Origin: Arthrobacter sp. SLBN-83
Lineage (GTDB): Bacteria > Actinomycetota > Actinomycetes > Actinomycetales > Micrococcaceae
Direction: 5' to 3'
NCBI RefSeq assembly: GCF_006715285.1
Contig: NZ_VFMX01000001.1
Span: 3,720,001 to 3,784,000, forward strand
Length of the DNA: 64,000 bases
The translations under genes were made by a program, and so were the position numbers. The notes below the pieces were generated by a model, which did no database searches, was not told where the DNA came from, and saw only the letters and a program-made list of their open reading frames with translations. This document shows, in pieces, positions 17,607-26,541 of this stretch. Numbering within the stretch: position 1 is the stretch's first letter; each line of letters opens with the position of its first letter.

Positions 17607-18701
17607 CTAGGGGACGCGGTGGAGCCACTCCTCGGTCCCGAACTTGCTGGCCACCCGCTCCTCTGCGGCTGCCAGCTCGTGTCCGGCCAGCTGTGACGGC
17701 CTAGCCCCATAGCGCTCGCTGAACACCTCGATCATCGCCTCGATGATGGCCATCCGGGCCAACCCGGTCTGGCGGCGCAGCGGGTCTACACGCTTCTTGG
17801 CGCTGCGGGTGCCCTTGTCGGAAAGCTTCTCCTTGCCGATCCGGAGGACCTCCACCATTTTGTCGGCGTCGATGTCGTAGCTCATGGTGACATGGTGCAG
17901 CATGCCGCCGTTGGCCAGGCGCTTCTGCGCGGCGCCGCCAATCTTCCCCTGGTCAGTGGCGATGTCGTTCAGCGGGATGTAGAAGGCGTTGATGCCTAGC
18001 TTCTCCAATGCGGCCATGACCCAGGCGTCAAGGAACGGGTAGGAGTCGGCGAAGCTCAGCCCGTCCACCAGGGTCTGGGGCAGGTAGAGCGAATAGGTGA
18101 TGCAGTTGCCGGCCTCCATGAACATGGCGCCGCCGCCGCTGATGCGCCGGACCACGTTGATGCCATGTTTGGCGACCCCCTCGGGGTCCACCTCGTTCTG
18201 CACGGACTGAAAGCTCCCGATTACCACCGATGGTTCCTGCCAGTCCCAGAACCGCAGGGTGGGGGTACGCTCCCCCGCGCCAACTGCCTCGGTGAGGACC
18301 TCGTCCAGGGCCACGTTGATTTCGGTGGGCAGCACGGTGGGCGCGATGACGTTCCACTCGTGGTCTCCCCAGGAGGTAGCCTTAGCCAACGCGCGGCGGA
18401 CTGTGACGGCCACGGCGTCAGCAGAGAAGCCGAACAGGACAGCTCCAACCGGCAGCGCGGCGGTGACGGCGGCTGCGAGGTCCTTGGCAGGCGTGGTGTC
18501 CGGAAGCCCGGTCAGCGCGCGGTTGATATCAGCCAGTGCCTCGTCGGGTTCCAGGAAGAAGTCGCCGCTGACGGAAACGTCCGCCAGGGCCCCATCCACC
18601 ACCTTCAGGTCCACCACCACCAGCTTGCCACCGGGCACCTTGTACTCCCCGTGCAGGCGCTGGTTGTCGGCATTAATGGCAGGAAATCCGGACTCGCTCA
18701 T
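17607..18701 (-). CDS. lplA: lipoate-protein ligase A family, domains in swapped order
   Basis: A 364-residue enzyme attaching lipoate (or octanoate) to lipoyl domains. The LplA C-terminal-type domain comes first (about 1-85: GKLVVVDLKVVDG ... DINRALTGLPD). The catalytic BPL/LplA/LipB domain follows, with RRISGGGAMF and the lysine-containing ATDQGKIGGAAQKR. In E. coli LplA the order is the reverse. In the usual RRxSGGGxVYHDxGN motif the HD pair here reads ME. Starts at 18701 or 18710 (ATG) are both possible, and the ribosome site does not decide. Confidence 0.85.
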   Translation of the reverse strand: MSESGFPAINADNQRLHGEYKVPGGKLVVVDLKVVDGALADVSVSGDFFLEPDEALADINRALTGLPDTTPAKDLAAAVTAALPVGAVLFGFSADAVAVTVRRALAKATSWGDHEWNVIAPTVLPTEINVALDEVLTEAVGAGERTPTLRFWDWQEPSVVIGSFQSVQNEVDPEGVAKHGINVVRRISGGGAMFMEAGNCITYSLYLPQTLVDGLSFADSYPFLDAWVMAALEKLGINAFYIPLNDIATDQGKIGGAAQKRLANGGMLHHVTMSYDIDADKMVEVLRIGKEKLSDKGTRSAKKRVDPLRRQTGLARMAIIEAMIEVFSERYGARPSQLAGHELAAAEERVASKFGTEEWLHRVP

Positions 18702-18741
18702 GCTTCCCATCCTGCCCCAGAAATCCGGTGCGCGGTTAACG

Positions 18742-18777
18742 CAGGAAGCCCGCACCGTTTCCGGTGCGGGCTTCCTG
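18742..18777 (-). terminator. terminator hairpin of rpmE2
   Basis: A perfect 16-bp stem (18742-18757 with 18762-18777) with a 4-nt loop, 21 bp past the rpmE2 stop. Confidence 0.88.
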
Positions 18778-18798
18778 ACAACAGCTTGGGCGAAGGAA

Positions 18799-19056
18799 TT
18801 ACTTCTTGCCGCCGAAGCCCTTGAAGCGAGCGTTGAAGCGCTCGACGCGGCCTGCAGAGTCCATGATGCGCTGCTTGCCCGTGTAGAACGGGTGGGACTC
18901 GGAAGAGATTTCGACGTCGATGACCGGGTAGGTGTTTCCGTCTTCCCACTCGATGGTCTTGGAGGAAGACACGGTGGAGCGGGTCAGGAACTTGGTGCCG
19001 GAGGCCAGGTCGTTGAAGACAACAGCTTCGTACTTCGGGTGGGTATCAGACTTCAT
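18799..19056 (-). CDS. rpmE2: 50S ribosomal protein L31 type B
   Basis: An 85-residue ribosomal protein of the zinc-free L31B form. It has the [11 protein letters not shown] start and [10 protein letters not shown] core, and none of the zinc-ligand cysteines of the RpmE type. In several bacteria this paralogue replaces zinc-containing L31 under zinc limitation. I did not find a clear Zur box here. AAAGG precedes the ATG. The leader upstream (about 104 nt) holds two hairpins. Confidence 0.95.
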   Translation of the reverse strand: MKSDTHPKYEAVVFNDLASGTKFLTRSTVSSSKTIEWEDGNTYPVIDVEISSESHPFYTGKQRIMDSAGRVERFNARFKGFGGKK

Positions 19057-19074
19057 AATGGGACCTTTGTTCGC

Positions 19075-19143
19075 GCAGCTGGATTTTGCCAGCTGCCAGG
19101 TATGAATGGAATGGCTGGATTCTGTTGCATCAGCCGAAGCTGA
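19075..19143 (-). promoter_or_regulatory. structured 5' leader of rpmE2 (candidate r-protein leader)
   Basis: On the transcript, a 5-bp hairpin with a UUCG loop (19143-19130) is followed by an 8-bp perfect hairpin with a 6-nt loop (19096-19075). The latter ends 18 nt before the start codon, just ahead of the ribosome site. L31 autoregulatory leaders are known in Actinobacteria. Membership of this one is not tested. Confidence 0.5.
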
Positions 19144-19166
19144 AAAAGCAGGACAACCAGCTATCC

Positions 19167-19195
19167 ATCATAGCCGATGCCGGTGGGGCTGACGA
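19167..19195 (-). promoter_or_regulatory. rpmE2 promoter
   Basis: On the minus strand, -35 TCGTCA (19190-19195), a 17-bp spacer and -10 TATGAT (19167-19172). Transcription would start near 19160. Confidence 0.6.
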
Positions 19196-19211
19196 ACGCG
19201 CGCACCATTGG

Positions 19212-20021
19212 CTAGGCCCGTGCGCGAAGCTCCCAGAAGGCCACGGCGGACGCGGCAGCCACATTGAGGGAATCCACGCCGTTGCGCATGGGGATCTTGA
19301 CGGCGAGGTCGACGGCGGCAAGCGTCTCCGGGCTCATACCTGCGCCTTCGGTGCCGAGCACCAGGGCGAGCTTGTCCAGGTTGCGGGACGCGACGGCGTC
19401 GACGTCCTCTGCGTCCGGTGTCAACTCCAGTGCCGCGACGGCAAAGCCATGGTCCTTGAGCATCTGCAGGTCCCCTGGCCAGTCATGCAGCCGCGCCCAG
19501 GGAACCTGGAACACCGTGCCCATGCTGACCCTGACGCTGCGGCGGTACAGGGGATCGCCGCAGCGCGGGGAGACCAGGACGGCGTCGATGTCCAGCGCAG
19601 CCGCGGAGCGGAAGATCGCTCCCACGTTGGTGTGGTCCACGATGTCTTCCAGCACCGCCACGCGGCGGGCCCCGGCCAGGAGCTCCGGCAGCGGCACCGG
19701 GGCCGGCCGCTGCATTGCCGCCATGGCCCCGCGGTGGAGGTGGAAGCCGGTGATTTCCTCCAGCAGTGCAGCGGAGCCGATGAACGCCGGAACGTCGGGG
19801 AACGCCTTGAAGACGTCGTCGAGGTCCGCCATCCACTTCTCGGCGAGGAAGAACGACCTTGGCTGGTGCCCGGCGGCCAGCGCCCGGCGGAGCACCCGGG
19901 ACGATTCGGCGATGTACATGCCCTCGGCCGGTTCGCGGAGCTTCCGCAGGTGCACGTCGGTCAGGGTGGTGTAGTCGCTGACCCGGGGGTCGTCGGCGGA
20001 TTCGAGGTAGTGGAAAGTCAC
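19212..20021 (-). CDS. TrmH/SpoU-family RNA 2'-O-methyltransferase
   Basis: A 269-residue SPOUT methyltransferase acting on ribose of rRNA or tRNA with S-adenosylmethionine. The three trefoil-knot motifs are visible: VLEDIVDHTNVGAIFRSAAA, LVLGTEGAGMS and IPMRNGVDSLNVAAASAV. An N-terminal substrate-binding domain precedes them. The target nucleotide is unknown. The GTG start is preceded at 6 bp by AATAAT (20028-20033), suggesting a leaderless message that starts inside the end of the upstream tauE gene. Confidence 0.9.
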   Translation of the reverse strand: MTFHYLESADDPRVSDYTTLTDVHLRKLREPAEGMYIAESSRVLRRALAAGHQPRSFFLAEKWMADLDDVFKAFPDVPAFIGSAALLEEITGFHLHRGAMAAMQRPAPVPLPELLAGARRVAVLEDIVDHTNVGAIFRSAAALDIDAVLVSPRCGDPLYRRSVRVSMGTVFQVPWARLHDWPGDLQMLKDHGFAVAALELTPDAEDVDAVASRNLDKLALVLGTEGAGMSPETLAAVDLAVKIPMRNGVDSLNVAAASAVAFWELRARA

Positions 20022-20028
20022 CGGGTGA

Positions 20029-20814
20029 TTATTGCAGCAGGTTGGCGATCATGACGGCCAGGGCCACGATGCCCAGGCTGAAGATGACGGCACGCAGGAC
20101 GCGGGGCGACAGCTTGCGGCCCACCTTCGCGCCCATGAGGCCCCCGATGGTGGAACTCACAGCGATCAGCAGCACCACCAGCCAGTTCACACGGTCGAAG
20201 GCGAACAGCAGGTAGGAGATGGCCGCCACCATGTTCACGCCGAGGACCAGGAAGTTCTTCATGGCGTTGGCGTTCTGGATGGTGCCCTTGAGGAAGACGC
20301 CCAGGATGCCCACCAGCAGGATCCCCTGCGCCGCCACGAAGTAGCCTCCGTACACGCCGGCCAAATAGACCAGCACCACCAGGAGGATCCCGTGGCGTTT
20401 ATCCTTGGCGGCCTGCGCCGGATCGGCCTCGCGGTTGCGCACCCAGTCCTGCAGCCGTGGCTGGAACACAACCATCAGCATGGCCAGGACCAGCAGGACC
20501 GGGGCCACGTAGTGGAAGACTTTTTCGGGCAGGTGGAGCAGCAGGTATGCCCCGGTGATGCCGCCCAGGACGGACGCCGGCAGCAGGCGCATGACCTGCC
20601 GCCCACGGCCGGCCAGTTCCCGGCGGTACCCGAAGGCACCTGCGCCCGTGCCGAACACCAGGCCCATCGCGTTGCTCATGGAGGCCGTCACCGGCGCCAC
20701 GCCCAGGGCGATGAGCACCGGGAAGGTGACCAGGGTGCCGGAGCCCACCACCGCGTTGATGGTGCCGGCCCACAGCCCGGCGACGAACACAATGATGCTG
20801 CTGAAGAATTCCAA
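20029..20814 (-). CDS. TauE/SafE-family membrane permease
   Basis: A 261-residue protein with eight or so membrane segments and the family repeats GLWAGTINAVVGSGTLVTFPVL and GVYGGYFVAAQGI. Proposed to export sulfite, sulfoacetate or related anions. The start is TTG 20814 (or GTG 8 codons on), 20 bp after the ABC ATPase stop, so the two are probably one transcription unit. Confidence 0.85.
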   Translation of the reverse strand: MEFFSSIIVFVAGLWAGTINAVVGSGTLVTFPVLIALGVAPVTASMSNAMGLVFGTGAGAFGYRRELAGRGRQVMRLLPASVLGGITGAYLLLHLPEKVFHYVAPVLLVLAMLMVVFQPRLQDWVRNREADPAQAAKDKRHGILLVVLVYLAGVYGGYFVAAQGILLVGILGVFLKGTIQNANAMKNFLVLGVNMVAAISYLLFAFDRVNWLVVLLIAVSSTIGGLMGAKVGRKLSPRVLRAVIFSLGIVALAVMIANLLQ

Positions 20815-20834
20815 GGTAGTTGCGCAGGCCTCTT

Positions 20835-21620
<786 letters not shown>

Positions 21621-21628
21621 AGGAGTAG

Positions 21629-21634
21629 ACACTA
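21629..21634 (-). promoter_or_regulatory. -10 box of the ABC ATPase gene
   Basis: TAGTGT on the minus strand, 8 bp before ATG 21620. No ribosome-binding site is visible. Confidence 0.4.
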
Positions 21635-21732
21635 GGACAAAAAAGAAGATGACTGATAACCGGTGTGAAGGGTGCCTAACGGCCCTGCGGCAGAGGCCCG
21701 CAATGAATTCAAGCCACCCCCTGACCGCTGGC

Positions 21733-21738
21733 TAAGAT
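21733..21738 (+). promoter_or_regulatory. -10 box, leaderless start of serB
   Basis: TAAGAT, 7 bp before ATG 21746. No ribosome-binding site is visible. Confidence 0.6.
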
Positions 21739-21745
21739 TGCAGGC

Positions 21746-22639
21746 ATGACTTCGAACGTGACTGCGGTCAGCTATGGCCTGAATATGACCTCCGCCGGGC
21801 TGGAGCAGCTGCGTTCCGTCCTTGCCTCCGAGGGCGCCCAGGTGCTTGCCGAAACGGCTGCCGGCGACGACCGCTACCAGGTCCGGGTTCTCGAACTGGC
21901 CCTTCCCGACGCGACCGCTGCTGGGCTTGCCGCCCTGCGCCGCGCGGTGGCGGAGGCGGCAATGGATGGTTTCGACACTGCCATCGTGCCCGCCGCCCTT
22001 CGCACCGCACCCCGCAAGCTGCTGATCATGGACGTGGACTCCACCCTGATCCAGCAGGAGGTCATCGAGCTTCTGGCCGCCTATGCAGGCAAGCGGGAGG
22101 AAGTCGCGGCCGTAACCGAAGCTGCGATGCGGGGTGAGCTGGACTTCGCCCAAAGCCTCCACGCCCGTGTGGCCGTACTCGCGGGGCTGCCGGCCGACGT
22201 CGTCCATTCCGTCCGCAAGGAAGTGAAGCTCAGCGAAGGCGCCGACCAGCTGGTGGCCGCGTTCAAGGCCGCCGGCCACACCGTTGCGGTGGTGTCCGGC
22301 GGATTCAACCAGATCCTCGAACCGATCGCCGCCGACCTGGGCCTGGACTACTGGCAGGCCAACGAGCTGGAAATCGTGGACGGCGCGCTGACCGGCAAGG
22401 TGCTGGGCGCCGTGGTGGACAGGGCTGCAAAGGAGAAGTACCTGCGGGAATGGGCTGCGGCCGAGGGGATTGCACTTGAGTACACCGTGGCCGTGGGTGA
22501 CGGCGCCAACGACCTGGACATGCTCGGCGCCGCCGGCATCGGGGTGGCCTTCAACGCCAAGCCGGCCGTCCGCGCCGTGGCCGACGCCGCCCTGAACATT
22601 CCCTACCTGGACGCAGTCCGCCACGTCGCCGGCGTCTGA
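21746..22639 (+). CDS. serB: phosphoserine phosphatase
   Basis: A 297-residue HAD phosphatase completing serine synthesis (phosphoserine to serine). The nucleophile Asp is in MDVDSTLIQQEVIE, the motif II Ser in VVSGGFNQI, the motif III Lys follows in the linker, and GDGANDLDML closes the site. The first 85 residues form an ACT-like regulatory part (TAVSYGLNMTSAGLEQL). The start is set by the -10 box 7 bp upstream. Confidence 0.94.
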   Translation: MTSNVTAVSYGLNMTSAGLEQLRSVLASEGAQVLAETAAGDDRYQVRVLELALPDATAAGLAALRRAVAEAAMDGFDTAIVPAALRTAPRKLLIMDVDSTLIQQEVIELLAAYAGKREEVAAVTEAAMRGELDFAQSLHARVAVLAGLPADVVHSVRKEVKLSEGADQLVAAFKAAGHTVAVVSGGFNQILEPIAADLGLDYWQANELEIVDGALTGKVLGAVVDRAAKEKYLREWAAAEGIALEYTVAVGDGANDLDMLGAAGIGVAFNAKPAVRAVADAALNIPYLDAVRHVAGV

Positions 22640-22655
22640 CACCCCCTAACCGCGG

Positions 22656-22693
22656 GAAGGCCCGGCCACCGGATAACCAGTGGCCGGGCCTTC
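22656..22693. terminator. bidirectional terminator hairpin
   Basis: A perfect 14-bp stem (22656-22669 with 22680-22693) with a 10-nt loop, between convergent serB and the SDR gene. Confidence 0.88.
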
Positions 22694-22705
22694 TGCAAAC
22701 TGCTG

Positions 22706-23467
22706 CTAGCTGGAAGCCTCGGCGCTCTTGCCGAAGTAATCCGCTCCGCCGGCGTATTCGGTGTGGCCGGACTCGACGTCGGCCGTTGCCATCCCTGCCA
22801 CCACCTGGGCGAACTCTTCAACGGAGTACAGCTTGCCGGCCTCCGCGCGGCGGGCCTCAATGGCGCCCGGGGTGGAACGGTCCAGGAGCGTGGCGGTGAC
22901 CGTGCCTTCGATCATGTCGCCGGACACCACCACCAGGGAGATGCCCTTCTCCGCCAGGTTCGGGATCAGTTCACGCAGGGCGTCCTCGCCGGCGCGCTTG
23001 CTGCGGGCCACCGGCTCGTAGGCCGGCATGGTGGGGACGGTGTTGATGAAGTGGGCCTGGTGGCTGGTCACGAAGACCACCCGCGACCCTTCCTGCATCA
23101 GGGGCACTGCAGCGTTGAGCATGTTGATCTGCGCGTCGCGGTTCAGCTTGAGCGCATAGTCCTCGCCCATGCCGGTTTCCATGCCGCCGGAGGCGTTCAG
23201 GACCAGGATGTCCAGGGACCCGAAGTTTTCCATGGCGGCGCTGGCGAGGGCCTGCACGCCTTCCTGGGTGGTGAGGTCCGCACCCACGGCGACGGCGCGG
23301 CCGCCCGCGGCTTCGATCCCCTGCACCACTTTGTTGGCGCGGGGCGCCTTCTGGCGGTAGTTGACCACGACGGCGGCGCCCTCCGAGGCGAGGATCTTGG
23401 CTACGTCAGCGCCAATGCCGCGCGATGATCCGGTGACGATCGCTGTCTTGTTGTCCAGCAGTCCCAT
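22706..23467 (-). CDS. SDR-family oxidoreductase
   Basis: A 253-residue short-chain dehydrogenase: TGSSRGIGADVA (cofactor), VLNASGG in place of NAG, and active-site Ser in VTSHQA. The tyrosine and lysine of the catalytic pair are spaced Y-x6-K (YEPVARSK) and not Y-x3-K, so catalysis may differ from textbook SDRs. AGGAAG precedes ATG 23467. A second in-frame ATG at 23491 lies beyond the ribosome site and is unlikely. Substrate unknown. Confidence 0.85.
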   Translation of the reverse strand: MGLLDNKTAIVTGSSRGIGADVAKILASEGAAVVVNYRQKAPRANKVVQGIEAAGGRAVAVGADLTTQEGVQALASAAMENFGSLDILVLNASGGMETGMGEDYALKLNRDAQINMLNAAVPLMQEGSRVVFVTSHQAHFINTVPTMPAYEPVARSKRAGEDALRELIPNLAEKGISLVVVSGDMIEGTVTATLLDRSTPGAIEARRAEAGKLYSVEEFAQVVAGMATADVESGHTEYAGGADYFGKSAEASS

Positions 23468-23623
23468 ACAAGCTTCCTTTGTTCGAAACATCTAAATCGT
23501 TGTGGCCTGCAGTCCATCATGCCAGCGGCGGGGGCCGGCATCCCTTGTCCGACTTCGACAAAGAAGGACCCGGAGGCTAGTTTCCTCCAGCGCCTACCCT
23601 GCAGGGGCGGGAGACCGGCAGGG

Positions 23624-24418
<795 letters not shown>

Positions 24419-24502
24419 TTAGCGGCAGGGCCGCGGCGGGTTTGGGCAGCACTGCCAATGGTGCGAGAATTAAGGGAAGCCTTTGGAGCGTGATCATCCA
24501 CC

Positions 24503-24934
24503 GTGACCCTTGAAAACCATGCGGGACGTTCCGCGCCCGAAGAACCGGGCCGGTTCTCCGGCGACGCCGAGGTCCACAGCATTACGGACGCCGCGGCCGC
24601 ACATTCGGAAGATATGCGCCAGCGGATGATCAAGTACGCCCTGGCCATGGGGATCCGCATGGTCTGCCTGATCCTGATTTTCGTGGTGGACGGCTGGTTC
24701 AAGATCATTGCCGTGGCGGGAGCAGTCTTCCTGCCCTGGATTGCGGTGGTCATCGCCAACGGCAGCGACAAGGCGGAGACGCCCAGCGACCTGCTGCTGG
24801 ACTCGGCCCCGTTGGCCGAGCTTGAAAGCCCGCCTCCCCCGGCCACCGAAGACTTACCGGAAAGCGCCGTGCTCCAGGGCGAGCTGGTGAAGGACGATGA
24901 CCAGGAGCGCGGAGAGCAGGGGCAAGCCAAATGA
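24503..24934 (+). CDS. DUF3099 membrane protein
   Basis: A 143-residue actinobacterial protein with two transmembrane helices (about 47-90, RMVCLILIFVVDGWFKIIA and FLPWIAVVIAN) flanked by charged tails. Its function is unknown. It starts at GTG. Its stop overlaps the next ATG (ATGA, 24931-24934), so it is coupled to the small cysteine protein and SURF1 genes. Confidence 0.82.
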   Translation: MTLENHAGRSAPEEPGRFSGDAEVHSITDAAAAHSEDMRQRMIKYALAMGIRMVCLILIFVVDGWFKIIAVAGAVFLPWIAVVIANGSDKAETPSDLLLDSAPLAELESPPPPATEDLPESAVLQGELVKDDDQERGEQGQAK

Positions 24935-25188
24935 GCATTTTCGATTTTGCAGCAGGATCCGACGTCGCGTCTGAGACCGCCATGTGTTCCCGGAAGGCGT
25001 GCAGGGCACAGGCGTCCTGGCAGCTTCTGTGGAACAACCCCAAAATCCATACACCCGAGCGGCGCAAGACCTGGCTGGCCTGCGCCGACCACCGGGAATG
25101 GCTCGAGGACTACCTGCAGACGCGCGGGCTATGGAAGGAAACCCTCCCTCTTGCCGGGGACGGCGGATCGCTGGAGCAGGACATTTAG
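24931..25188 (+). CDS. small conserved actinobacterial protein with Cys/His cluster
   Basis: An 85-residue protein. Cysteines and a histidine (MCSRKACRAQ ... LACADHREWLEDYL) could bind a metal. Similar short proteins sit next to SURF1 genes in Micrococcales, and some database entries carry an unsupported acetone-carboxylase label. It lies between two membrane-protein genes with no spacing, so a role in the same membrane or cytochrome process is possible but unproven. Confidence 0.75.
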   Translation: MSIFDFAAGSDVASETAMCSRKACRAQASWQLLWNNPKIHTPERRKTWLACADHREWLEDYLQTRGLWKETLPLAGDGGSLEQDI

Positions 25189-26061
25189 ATGTACCGTTTC
25201 CTCTTTTCCAGCAAGTGGCTGGGCTATCTCCTGCTGGCCGCCATCTTTGCCACCGCCTGTGTTTTCCTGGGCCGCTGGCAGATGGACCGCCGTGCGGAGA
25301 CCCTCGCTGAAATTAATCGTGTGGTCAGCAATTACTCGGCAATGCCCATCCCCTTCGCCCAGGCACGGGACCAGTTCAACCAGCTGGACCCGGCCAAGGA
25401 GTGGACCCAGGTTGAACTGAAGGGAACGTACGACGCCGCCGGGGAGCGGATTGTGCGCAACCGGCCGCTCAATGGCCAGCCCGGCTACGAGGTAGTGGTC
25501 CCCTTCCGCCTCACCACGGGTGAGACAGTCGTCATCGACCGGGGTTGGTTGCCCATCGGCAACAAGAATCCGGGCAGCCCCGATTCGGTGCCTGCCCCTC
25601 CCCAAGGTGAGGTAACCGCCGTCGTGCGTTTGAAGCATGGCGAGCCGGAGCTTCAACGCGGCGCCCCCGAAGGGCAGCTGGCGTCCATCGACCTCCCTAC
25701 GTACGCCGCGCAGCTGGGCTATCCGCTGATGACGGGCGCGTACGGCCAGCTTGCCTCGGAAACGCCGCCGGCCCCCGAGATGCCCGTTGCCTTCCCCAAA
25801 CCGTCCACGGACGAGGGGACGCACCTGTCCTATTCCCTGCAGTGGTTCGCTTTCGGCGTGCTCATGTTCGTCGGGTTCGGCTACGCGGCGCGGCAGCAGG
25901 CGCGGAACGCAGCGATCGATGCCGAGGACGAGGAATTGCTTGACGATGAGGCCGTCCATGCCGCGGTGACCCCTCGCCGTCGGCCGGCTCCTCCGCGCAA
26001 GCGCAAGAAGGCCACCGCCGAGGAAGAAGAAGACGCCCTCCTGGACGCGCAGGGCTACTGA
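25189..26061 (+). CDS. SURF1-family protein
   Basis: A 290-residue membrane protein with the SURF1 layout: an N-terminal helix (YLLLAAIFATACVFLGRWQ), an external domain with the YEVVVPF and DRGWLP motifs, a C-terminal helix (LQWFAFGVLMFVGFGYAAR) and a basic cytoplasmic tail. SURF1 helps assemble cytochrome c oxidase, probably heme a insertion, which fits the heme A genes ctaA and ctaB in the same window. The start abuts the previous stop. Confidence 0.9.
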   Translation: MYRFLFSSKWLGYLLLAAIFATACVFLGRWQMDRRAETLAEINRVVSNYSAMPIPFAQARDQFNQLDPAKEWTQVELKGTYDAAGERIVRNRPLNGQPGYEVVVPFRLTTGETVVIDRGWLPIGNKNPGSPDSVPAPPQGEVTAVVRLKHGEPELQRGAPEGQLASIDLPTYAAQLGYPLMTGAYGQLASETPPAPEMPVAFPKPSTDEGTHLSYSLQWFAFGVLMFVGFGYAARQQARNAAIDAEDEELLDDEAVHAAVTPRRRPAPPRKRKKATAEEEEDALLDAQGY

Positions 26062-26064
26062 GGC

Positions 26065-26541
26065 ATGGAGACGTACGACGGCGGCCCGGTCGCCTTGGTC
26101 CGCTCAGCGTTGCTGACGGCGGGGCTCGCCGACACCGTACGCACCTTTCCAGCGGGAGTCCCCACGGCGGCCGCAGCAGCTGAGGCCCTGCAATGCGAGC
26201 TTGCCGCGATCACCAACAGCCTGATCTTCGAGCTCAGCGGTGAACCGCTGCTGATCCTGGCCAGCGGCGCCTCCCGCGTCGACACGGCGCTGGTCGCAGC
26301 GCAACTCGGCACGGGCAAGATTCGCAGAGCCTCCCCTGCCTTCGTGCTGGAACACACCGGCCAGGAGGTAGGTGGCGTGGCACCTGTTGGCCACCCGAAA
26401 AAGATCCGGACCCTGTTGGATGAGTCCCTGCAGCCCCACGAGCTGCTGTGGGCCGGAGCAGGCGACCACAACTCAATGTTCAGCATTACCTATGAACAGC
26501 TCCGGAGCATTACCGGAGCGCTGGAGCTGCAGGTGCGCTAA
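26065..26541 (+). CDS. YbaK/EbsC-type aminoacyl-tRNA deacylase
   Basis: A 158-residue YbaK-like protein that hydrolyses mischarged tRNAs, with the family core FELSGEPLLILASGASRVD and VGGVAPVGHPKK (conserved Gly-x-Pro and Lys). Lies 3 bp after the SURF1 gene. Its TAA stop overlaps the TAG stop of the convergent ABC-F gene, so there is no space for a terminator. Confidence 0.88.
   Translation: METYDGGPVALVRSALLTAGLADTVRTFPAGVPTAAAAAEALQCELAAITNSLIFELSGEPLLILASGASRVDTALVAAQLGTGKIRRASPAFVLEHTGQEVGGVAPVGHPKKIRTLLDESLQPHELLWAGAGDHNSMFSITYEQLRSITGALELQVR

Noticed and set aside
24931..25188. Acetone carboxylase annotation for the 85-residue protein
   Set aside because: Too short and without any carboxylase domain. 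The label seen on similar proteins appears to be a carry-over.
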